Below, in pieces: positions 17,043 to 23,983 of a stretch of DNA of 64,000 bases; position 1 is the first letter of the stretch, and each line of letters starts with the position of its first letter. The DNA is from an uncultured Collinsella sp. (lineage in GTDB: Bacteria; Actinomycetota; Coriobacteriia; Coriobacteriales; Coriobacteriaceae). The stretch is from assembly GCA_947507155.1 (NCBI GenBank), contig CANNOC010000001.1:122341-186340 (forward strand), in the 5' to 3' direction. A program made the translations under genes and the position numbers. The notes below the pieces were generated by a model. That model saw only the letters and a list, made by a program, of their open reading frames with translations. It was not told the DNA's origin and made no database searches.

Positions 17043-17281
17043 AACGGTCCTTTCGATGGGTCAATTTTGCTTGGCGAAAATATACGTGACGCGATCGGTA
17101 GCAAAAGTGCGAAGTGCGGCACACATTGGGGTCTTCACAGCTCGTGCATAGAACAGCTGTCCGCTTTCAGAACGTGGTAAGATAACACTCCACAAGCGGG
17201 GCTCGCCCCGCATGTTCCTTGAAAAGTCGACGGTTATCGGGTGTTTGCAGATCCGATACCATCCAGACTTTCCCGACATTC

Positions 17282-17645
17282 GGGGGCGACTGGTTTCGAC
17301 ACGATAGCTTTGAGAGAGGAAGCAAGCCGAGGTCTCCTCGCCTCGTTAAACAGGGGTACCGTCAAATTGAATTGACAACAACTCTTCTTTTGAGCCTATG
17401 GCTCTCGCTGCTTAGTTTATAGCGGCGCGTCAACCCGGTGATTTCCCCGACACCGGCGCGACGTCATGTTAGGGGAATGCTCCTGCGCACGTAATCGGTA
17501 TGGCGCAGGCTAAGACCGAACCGGTTAGGACGCCGCGAGCGTGTCGCTGCGCGCAAAGCGTCCGAGACTAAACCAGCGACTGAGCTTGGAGATGCCAATC
17601 AGGGGGCTTTCGTGGACCGGAGTTCGATTCTCCGCGCCTCCACCA
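17282..17645 (+). ncRNA. ssrA: tmRNA (one-piece)
   Basis: The 5' end GGGGGCGACTGGTTTCGAC and the 3' end with T-arm GAGTTCGATTCTCCGCG, acceptor CGCCTCC and encoded ACCA pair as in a tRNA-like domain (GGGGGCG with CGCCTCC). The mRNA-like part has a reading frame beginning at GAC 17374 and ending at TAG 17413-17415, giving the tag DNNSSFEPMALAA; the ALAA end is standard for proteolysis tags. An in-frame TGA lies two codons before the proposed resume codon. The stretch 17155-17200 contains likely promoter sequence (TAAGAT) and a GCGGGGC/GCCCCGC hairpin. The tag start is inferred, not certain. Confidence 0.95.
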
Positions 17646-17652
17646 ATAGTTA

Positions 17653-17688
17653 CAGGCAGGTAGAGAAGTGTCTCTACCTGCTTTTTTA
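17653..17688 (+). terminator. tmRNA terminator
   Basis: The stem GCAGGTAGAGA / TCTCTACCTGC with loop AGTG is followed by TTTTTTATT, eight to forty bases after the tmRNA 3' end. Confidence 0.9.
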
Positions 17689-17701
17689 TTACTTATAGAT
17701 A

Positions 17702-18160
17702 CCGCGGAGAATCGAACTCTGTGCAGGGCGCGAGCGTTAAACAAACGCGAAGCGTTTGTAGCGAGCGGGCGAGGACGCCGTCAGGCGGCCGAAGCCGGTG
17801 CGGATTTGCGAAGCAAAGACGCGGATTCTCCGCGCAAAGCCTCAACTTTATATGGATGCGATGTTATCGAATATCAGCCTGCCATGCGTCGCATCAACGG
17901 AACCCCAAACCCGCGGAGAATCGAACTCTATGCAGGGCGCGAGCGTTAAACAAACGCGGAGCGTTTGTAGCGAGCGGGCGAGGACGCCGGCAGGCGGCCG
18001 AAGCCGGTGCGGATTTGCGAAGCAAATACGCGGATTCTCCGCGCAATGCCTCAGCCCAAAACAGATGCGATGTCGATCGGATGACAGCCGACAATGCCCC
18101 CGCGCCAACGTCATCTCTACCCGCGGAGAATCGAACTCTATGCAGGGCGCGGGCGTAAAG
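17702..18160. repeat. three tandem repeats derived from the tmRNA 3' end
   Basis: Copies begin at 17702, 17911 and 18121, spaced by about 210 bases. Copies 1 and 2 (about 142 bases) differ at only a few positions; copy 3 is cut after about 40 bases. Each starts with CGCGGAGAATCGAACTC, the exact reverse complement of the tmRNA T-arm at 17620-17636, and copies 1 and 2 end with GCGGATTCTCCGCGC in forward orientation. So each unit is bounded by inverted copies of tRNA-like sequence and has internal hairpins such as AAACGC-GAA-GCGTTT. Spacers between copies share GATGCGATGT. They look like remnants of repeated insertion at ssrA, or a repeat that spreads using tRNA-like ends. Confidence 0.75.
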
Positions 18161-18181
18161 AAAACGTCGCAGCAGCGCGGG

Positions 18182-18520
18182 TGGGACGCGCTTTCCCAAT
18201 GGCGGCCCAGGTGGAAAGCGCGTCCCGGAATCCGCGCTCAGACTGGGGCGTAGTTTCCGGATGGCGCCTCAAGCGGAAACTGCGACCCGGAATTCCGCCG
18301 CAGAGTGGGACATGCTTTCCCAATGGCAGCTCAAGCGGAAAGTACATCCCGGAATCTTCGTTCGGAATGGGATGCAGTTTCCAAATGAATGGCTAGCGGA
18401 AAGTTCGTCCCGGAATCCGCGCTCAGAACGGGACGCGCTTTCCCAGCGGCGGTCCAAGTGGAAAGCGCATCCCGGAATCCCGCCTCAAACTGGGGCACAC
18501 TTTCCGCTTCACCTGCCGCC
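18182..18520. repeat. array of 62-bp tandem hairpin repeats
   Basis: Five full units and one partial unit start at 18182, 18244, 18306, 18368, 18429 and 18491; spacing is 62 bases, once 61. Each unit reads GGGAC(G)...TTTCC, about 16 variable bases, GGAAA...TCCC, then GGAATCC(G). The two halves form an imperfect stem of about 14 bp. The middle of the stem varies between units but largely keeps pairing, including a C-G to G-C swap in unit 2. The array lies between the tmRNA-derived repeats and the patatin gene. Because 62 is not a multiple of three, coding is unlikely. Confidence 0.8.
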
Positions 18521-18592
18521 TCGAAAAACCTGCGCGCTCGCCATCCCAAAACTGGGTAGAAGAAAGCCAAAACGCAATCGCAGGAGGTCAAA

Positions 18593-19471
18593 ATGACTGC
18601 AGAAGATAAGGCAAAGAACGCCGGCAAGGTCGCGCTCGTCCTGGAGGGCGGTAGCTTTCGCGGGCAATTTACCGCAGGCGTGCTCGACGTCCTCATGGAG
18701 GCTGGTGTCGAAATCCCGGCGGTGTACGGCGTCTCGGCCGGCGCCCTCAACGGCGTGAACTATAAGTCGCACCAGATCGGCCGTGCCAACCGCATCAACC
18801 TGGCTTTCTGCAACGACAGCCGCTTCATGGGCGCCGCATCGTTTGCGTCCACGGGCTCTATTGTGGGTTACGACTTTATTTTCAACGATGTCCAGGACCG
18901 CCTGGATCCCTTTGACAACGAGACGTTCGACGCGAGCCCCATCGAGATGTACGCCGTTGCGACGGACATGCTCTTTGGAACCGCTGCCTACCTGCCGGTC
19001 AAAAGCGCCGTGCTCGATCTCGACGCTGTGCGCGCATCGACCTCGTTGCCGCTGGTGACGCCGCCGGTCGAGATTGACGGGCACAAATACGTCGACGGCG
19101 GCGTGGCCGATTCGGTTCCTATCGAGCATGTGCTCGAGGAGGCGGGCTTCGATCGCGCAGTTGTCATTGTCACGCAGGACCGCTCGTACGAGAAAAAGCC
19201 CTACGAGTTTATGCCGGCCGCGCGCGCCCGCTATGCCGACTACCCCTATCTGCTCGAGGCTATCGAGACGCGCCACGACCGCTACAACATTCAGCGCATG
19301 CACCTGTGGAAGTATGAGCGCGAGGGCCGTGCGCTGGTCGTCGCTCCGCAAAAGCCGGTCGAGGTCGGCCATGTCGAGCACGATTCGGCAAAGCTTTTGG
19401 ACCTGTATATCCAGGGCCGCCAGGAGGCAAAGCGCCTGCTCGCGGAAATCCAAGAGTTCGTTGAGCGCTAA
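18593..19471 (+). CDS. patatin-like phospholipase
   Basis: A 292-residue protein of the patatin family, lipid acyl hydrolases with a Ser-Asp dyad. The oxyanion-hole loop LVLEGGSFRGQF (about residues 16-27), nucleophile elbow GVSAG (about 46-50) and the DGGVAD motif with the catalytic Asp (about 168) are present. It is most similar in layout to the small bacterial YjjU-like group. AGGAGG precedes ATG 18593. There is no signal peptide, so it is probably cytoplasmic. It is monocistronic and lies directly after the hairpin-repeat array. Confidence 0.9.
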   Translation: MTAEDKAKNAGKVALVLEGGSFRGQFTAGVLDVLMEAGVEIPAVYGVSAGALNGVNYKSHQIGRANRINLAFCNDSRFMGAASFASTGSIVGYDFIFNDVQDRLDPFDNETFDASPIEMYAVATDMLFGTAAYLPVKSAVLDLDAVRASTSLPLVTPPVEIDGHKYVDGGVADSVPIEHVLEEAGFDRAVVIVTQDRSYEKKPYEFMPAARARYADYPYLLEAIETRHDRYNIQRMHLWKYEREGRALVVAPQKPVEVGHVEHDSAKLLDLYIQGRQEAKRLLAEIQEFVER

Positions 19472-19570
19472 CGACGGCGAACCCTCAAAAAATGACAACA
19501 GCTAAAGAGCTGGAAAATCACGGCTCGTGGATGACATGTGCAGAAACTCTGGTCGGAGCCAAAATACCTG

Positions 19571-19598
19571 TTGACTCGTACGGCGAGCGGGGTAATAT
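19571..19598 (+). promoter_or_regulatory. promoter of rplM-rpsI
   Basis: TTGACT (19571-19576) and TAATAT (19593-19598) are separated by 16 bases. The transcript leader would be about 60 bases. This is a strong housekeeping-type promoter. Confidence 0.75.
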
Positions 19599-19664
19599 GG
19601 ACGGGTTACTTGCAGAGCCCCGTGAATCTCTGTAACAACACGTACTGTACATGGAGGAGTCTAA

Positions 19665-20108
19665 GTGATTTCGAAATCGACTCACTACGCCAAGCAGGGC
19701 GAGGTCCAGCGCAACTGGGTTCTCGTCGACGCCGATGGTGCTGTCCTGGGCCGTCTTGCCACCCAGATCGCAATGATCCTGCGCGGTAAGAACAAGCCCC
19801 AGTTCACGCCCAACAGCGACTGCGGCGACTTCGTTGTCGTCATCAACGCCGATAAGGTCCAGCTTACCGGTAACAAGGCCGACACGAAGACCTATTATCG
19901 CCACAGCGGCTACAACGGCGGCCTCAAGGCTGAGAGCTTCCGCCAGGCTATGGAGAAGCACCCGGAGAAGGTCATCGAGCGCGCCGTTCGCGGTATGCTG
20001 CCCAAGACCACCCTCGGCCGTGCCCAGATGACCAAGCTTAAGGTCTACGCTGGTGCCGAGCATCCGCATGCTGCCCAGAACCCCACGAAGATTGAGCTGG
20101 AGGCTTAA
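19665..20108 (+). CDS. rplM: 50S ribosomal protein L13
   Basis: A 147-residue ribosomal protein. Typical L13 features include the [19 protein letters not shown] segment and [10 protein letters not shown], and AVRGMLPK. It probably starts at GTG 19665, with GGAGGAG at 19653-19659. It is cotranscribed with rpsI two bases downstream, the usual pairing of these genes. Confidence 0.97.
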   Translation: MISKSTHYAKQGEVQRNWVLVDADGAVLGRLATQIAMILRGKNKPQFTPNSDCGDFVVVINADKVQLTGNKADTKTYYRHSGYNGGLKAESFRQAMEKHPEKVIERAVRGMLPKTTLGRAQMTKLKVYAGAEHPHAAQNPTKIELEA

Positions 20109-20110
20109 AG

Positions 20111-20506
<396 letters not shown>

Positions 20507-20537
20507 GGTTTTATCTCCTTTCGAGATACAATGTACA

Positions 20538-20580
20538 AGCGGGGCCTGCCGATTCCTCGGCGGGTCCCGCTTTTCTTTTT
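20538..20580 (+). terminator. terminator of rplM-rpsI
   Basis: The stem GCGGGGCCTGCCGA / TCGGCGGGTCCCGC has a TTCC loop, followed by TTTTCTTTTT. Confidence 0.93.
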
Positions 20581-20629
20581 CGACTAGGGCGGGCGGTTGC
20601 ATGTCGCCTGCTAGGGAAGGAGCGATCCT

Positions 20630-21967
20630 ATGCCCCAGAACATCTTCGGTACCGACGGCGTCCGTGGCGTCGCCAACGCCGACCTCTCGTGCGACCTCGC
20701 GTTTCGCCTGGGCCGCGCGGCGACCAAGTTTCTTGGTCCGGATATCTGCATCGGCCGCGACACGCGTCTTTCGGGCACCATGCTCGAGAGCGCTCTGACC
20801 GCCGGCATTATGGCCGAGGGCGGCCGCCCGCATTGCTGCGGCGTCATCCCCACGCCGGCCGTGGCCCTGCTCACCGTTCAAAACGAGCTCGACGGCGGCA
20901 TCGTCATCTCTGCTTCGCATAATCCGCCGGAGTTCAACGGCATCAAGTTCTTTAGCCGCAAGGGCATGAAGCTTCCCGATGCGGTCGAGGAAGAGATCAG
21001 CGCCTGGGTCATGTCCGAGGAAGCCATGGCTGCCGACACGCTGCCGACCGGCGCCGGCGTGGGCCACATTATCAAGATGAAGGACGCCCGCAAGGCATAT
21101 GTCGACCACGCCATCGATACGCTTGATGGCCTGAGGCTCGACGGCCTGGTCGTTGCCGTCGACTGCGGCCATGGCGCTTCCTGCCAGACTACGCCCGCCG
21201 CGCTGCAGCGCCTGGGCGCCACGGTGCACGCTATCAACACCGATTACTGCGGCACTGACATTAACGTTGAATGCGGCTCTACGCACCTCGAGCCTCTGCG
21301 CGAGCTCGTGCTGCGCACCCATGCTGACATCGGCCTGGCCCACGACGGCGACGCCGACCGCGTACTGTTCGTGGACAGCGAGGGCAATGAGATCGATGGT
21401 GACTACATCCTGGCTATCTGCGGTTCTGACCTCGCCGCTCGCGGCAAGCTCGCCAACTCCGAGATCGTCTCGACCGTCATGTGCAACCTGGGCTTCTCCA
21501 TCGCTATGAAGGAGCAGGGCTTCGAGATGGTTCAGACCGCCGTGGGCGACCGCTACGTTCTGGAGCGCATGCTCGCGGACGGCGCCGTTATCGGCGGCGA
21601 GCAGTCCGGCCACATCATCTTCCTGGAGCACAACACCACCGGTGACGGCCTGGTGACGGCCCTGCAGCTGCTGGCCGTGCTCAAGCGCACCGGCCGCACC
21701 CTCACCGATCTTGCCGGCATCATGAAGAAGTACCCGCAGGTGCTCGTCAACGTGCATTCCGACAACAAGGCCGGTCTGGACGATTGCCAGCCCATCTGGG
21801 ATGCCGTCGCTGCTGCCGAGAAGGAGCTTGACGGCCGCGGCCGCATTCTGGTGCGCCCGAGCGGTACCGAGCCGCTGGTCCGCGTGATGGCCGAGGCCGA
21901 GACGCACGAGCTGACCCAGCGCGTTGTTGACGACATCGTCGAGGTTGTCAAGCGCGAACTTCCCTAA
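20630..21967 (+). CDS. glmM: phosphoglucosamine mutase
   Basis: A 445-residue enzyme that interconverts glucosamine-6-P and glucosamine-1-P on the way to UDP-GlcNAc and peptidoglycan. The start FGTDGVRGVAN, active-site phosphoserine loop SASHNP (about residue 94), metal loop DGDADR (about 241), sugar loop GEQSGH and phosphate loop RPSGTEP are all intact. Length fits GlmM. AAGGAG precedes ATG 20630. It lies two genes before nagB, which works on the same metabolite. Confidence 0.96.
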   Translation: MPQNIFGTDGVRGVANADLSCDLAFRLGRAATKFLGPDICIGRDTRLSGTMLESALTAGIMAEGGRPHCCGVIPTPAVALLTVQNELDGGIVISASHNPPEFNGIKFFSRKGMKLPDAVEEEISAWVMSEEAMAADTLPTGAGVGHIIKMKDARKAYVDHAIDTLDGLRLDGLVVAVDCGHGASCQTTPAALQRLGATVHAINTDYCGTDINVECGSTHLEPLRELVLRTHADIGLAHDGDADRVLFVDSEGNEIDGDYILAICGSDLAARGKLANSEIVSTVMCNLGFSIAMKEQGFEMVQTAVGDRYVLERMLADGAVIGGEQSGHIIFLEHNTTGDGLVTALQLLAVLKRTGRTLTDLAGIMKKYPQVLVNVHSDNKAGLDDCQPIWDAVAAAEKELDGRGRILVRPSGTEPLVRVMAEAETHELTQRVVDDIVEVVKRELP

Positions 21968-22038
21968 TGGTCAAAAACCGTTGCCAAGTGGTAAACTGTT
22001 AAGGTTATTTTGATTGATTGGTATGTCCGAGGGGGAGC

Positions 22039-22536
22039 ATGTTCACTAAAGTCCTAAGGTCTTTTGGTATGCGTGGTCGAGTCCTTACGCTGGATGCTCC
22101 CATCTCGGGTGACGTCATTCCGCTCTCCGAGGTAAACGATCAGACGTTTGCCACCGGCCTTTTGGGCCAGGGCGTGGCGATTCAGCCCACCGGAACGCGT
22201 GTGATTGCACCGGCTGATGCCAAGGTCGAGGCTATTTTTCCCACGGGACACGCCGTTGCGCTTAACACGGTCGATGGCTTGGACGTGCTCATCCACGTTG
22301 GTTTGGACACTGTTCAGCTCGAGGGCAAGCACTTTACCGTACATGCGCAAGTGGGTGACATCGTCCATAAGGGCGATGTGCTCATTGAGTTCGATCGCGA
22401 GGCAATTGCTGCCGAGGGCTACGATGTGACGGTTCCCATCTTGGTGTGCAACTCCGTTGAGTTCTCGAGCATCAAGGGCTCCGTTGGCGTGCATGTCGAA
22501 GAGATGGACCAGCTCATCGTTGCTCGCGAGCGCTAG
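22039..22536 (+). CDS. PTS glucose-type EIIA domain protein
   Basis: A 165-residue stand-alone EIIA of the glucose/N-acetylglucosamine family. The phospho-accepting His is in DVLIHVGLDTV (about residue 88) and the second active-site His lies in the GQGVAIQPTG to GHAVAL region. ATG 22039 is preferred over the longer frame because GAGGGGG precedes it. A separate EIIA is needed by EIICB permeases lacking their own, for instance the alpha-glucoside EIICB at 49352, but its true partner is unknown. It is placed just before nagB, which suggests a tie to amino-sugar uptake. Confidence 0.9.
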   Translation: MFTKVLRSFGMRGRVLTLDAPISGDVIPLSEVNDQTFATGLLGQGVAIQPTGTRVIAPADAKVEAIFPTGHAVALNTVDGLDVLIHVGLDTVQLEGKHFTVHAQVGDIVHKGDVLIEFDREAIAAEGYDVTVPILVCNSVEFSSIKGSVGVHVEEMDQLIVARER

Positions 22537-22558
22537 CAAGTGCACGTGGCCATTAGTC

Positions 22559-22807
22559 TACAATTCAAACACGTTTACGGAGGGCGCCCTTGAAAGAGGA
22601 CGCCCTCAGTGGCAAGATGGGATTTGTCCGAAGCTAAAAGGCTTTGGGTCACCGTGGACGGGCAGGGGCCTCGACGCGGCTAGACACGAGACACATACAT
22701 TACGCGACCTCGCCCTGGTGGCCGCACACGTTGGTTGCGGCCGACGCGGGCCGCGGGCAAGTGCTTGTAAGGGAGCCTTGCCTCTCTTGTACGAGAAAGG
22801 ACGCGTA
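22559..22807 (+). promoter_or_regulatory. promoter and long leader of nagB
   Basis: TACAAT at 22559-22564 is a plausible -10 box. The leader to the nagB ATG is about 235 bases and GC-rich, with a hairpin GAGGGCG / CGCCCTC near 22579-22608, a second stem GTCC / GGAC around 22630-22663, and a third rich in GGCCGC / GCGGCC at 22730-22756. No known riboswitch could be recognised, and the glmS ribozyme core is not seen. Its length suggests post-transcriptional control. Confidence 0.4.
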
Positions 22808-23536
22808 ATGAAGATCATTAAAGCTAAAGACTACGAGGATATGAGCCGCAAGGCCGCTAATATCATCTCGGCCCAGGTTATCCTCAAGCCCGACTGTGTG
22901 CTGGGTCTTGCCACCGGCTCCACCCCGATCGGTGCCTACAAGCAGCTCGCTGCTTGGTACAAGAAGGGCGACGTCGACTTTGCCGAGGTCAGCACCTACA
23001 ACCTGGACGAGTATCGCGGCCTTTCGCACGACGATCCCCAGAGCTATCACTACTTCATGCGTGAGAACTTCTTCGATCACATCAACATCGACCTGAACAA
23101 CACGCATGTGCCCGACGGTTCCAACCCCGACGCCGCCGCTGCCTGCTCTGAGTACGACAAGATTGTCGCCGACGCCGGTTATCCGGATCTGCAGCTGCTC
23201 GGCATTGGCAACAACGGCCACATTGGCTTCAACGAGCCCGATGACCACTTCTCCAAGGGCACGCACTGCGTCGACCTCACCGAGAGCACCATTCAGGCCA
23301 ACAGCCGCCTGTTCGACAGCATCGACGATGTTCCCCGTCAGGCCTACACCATGGGTACCCAGACCATCATGTATGCCCGCATGATCCTGGTCGTCGCCAA
23401 CGGCGAGGCCAAGGCTCAGGCTGTGCATGACATGTGCTATGGTCCGGTTACACCCGAGTGCCCGGCTTCGATCCTGCAGCTGCACACCAACTGCGTTGTC
23501 GTTGCCGACGAGGCCGCTCTTTCGCTCTGCGAGTAG
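22808..23536 (+). CDS. nagB: glucosamine-6-phosphate deaminase
   Basis: A 242-residue enzyme converting glucosamine-6-P to fructose-6-P and ammonia. The phosphate loop LATGSTP (about 37), the general-base Asp in NLDEYRGL (about 66) and the active-site loop GIGNNGHIGFNEP (about 130) are intact. AAAGGA precedes ATG 22808. It opposes GlmS-direction flux and, with glmM upstream, marks an amino-sugar node. A strong terminator follows. Confidence 0.96.
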   Translation: MKIIKAKDYEDMSRKAANIISAQVILKPDCVLGLATGSTPIGAYKQLAAWYKKGDVDFAEVSTYNLDEYRGLSHDDPQSYHYFMRENFFDHINIDLNNTHVPDGSNPDAAAACSEYDKIVADAGYPDLQLLGIGNNGHIGFNEPDDHFSKGTHCVDLTESTIQANSRLFDSIDDVPRQAYTMGTQTIMYARMILVVANGEAKAQAVHDMCYGPVTPECPASILQLHTNCVVVADEAALSLCE

Positions 23537-23568
23537 CGCGAATCCTGCGGCTCGACATAACCTTGCCT

Positions 23569-23597
23569 AAGGCCTCCGCTTTGCGGGGGCCTTTTTG
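23569..23597 (+). terminator. nagB terminator
   Basis: AAGGCCTCCGC / GCGGGGGCCTT with a short loop, followed by TTTTT. Confidence 0.88.
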
Positions 23598-23983
23598 CTA
23601 TCCCTTTCCGCCCACTTGACCAAAATCTTGCGCGAGCTTGACGAATGCCGGATGCCCAACAGCTTGATTCATTCCATACCAGATTCTATGCAAAAATGCC
23701 ACTAGAAGGTCGTAGACGGTAGCTGGTGCTAGGCGAGTTGAATGACATGGCTGAACCTTGTTCATCTGCGTTACACTGCCGCTTAGATGGGACAAGCTGA
23801 CAAGCTCATTTACCTGCTTAAAGACCGATTAGTCGGGGGATTAATAACAATCGGCCCTCGCTGTACAAAAACTTGCCGCTTGCGTACCAAAAGACAACCT
23901 AAAACACAAGGTCGCTCTATTCATAGCGCGGCTTGTATGGTCTTGCGGCTACAGTGTCCATACGGTCGAGTTGAGGAGCGGGC
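23598..23983. other. intergenic region without a recognised gene
   Basis: This 386-base stretch is clearly less GC-rich than its neighbours. A 65-codon frame on the minus strand (23598-23795, TTG start) has no ribosome site and no recognised family. A promoter for the following regulator gene should lie near 23930-23960 (TACAGT at about 23950 is a weak -10 candidate). Possible decayed or transferred DNA. Confidence 0.4.

Noticed and set aside
17219..17422. An open frame over the tmRNA.
   Set aside because: The region is explained by tmRNA; the frame is not the tag frame.
18094..18396. An open frame running through the 62-bp repeats.
   Set aside because: Repeat length is not a multiple of three, so repeated units encode different residues; no ribosome site.
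17702..18520. Possible CRISPR array.
   Set aside because: Repeats are 62 and about 142 bases, palindromic and nearly contiguous, without unique spacers of 30-40 bases, and no cas gene is near.
22559..22807. glmS-type ribozyme before nagB.
   Set aside because: The conserved ribozyme core could not be found, and nagB is not glmS.
23598..23795. A 65-codon frame on the minus strand after nagB.
   Set aside because: TTG start without a ribosome site, overlaps the nagB terminator edge, no family recognised.
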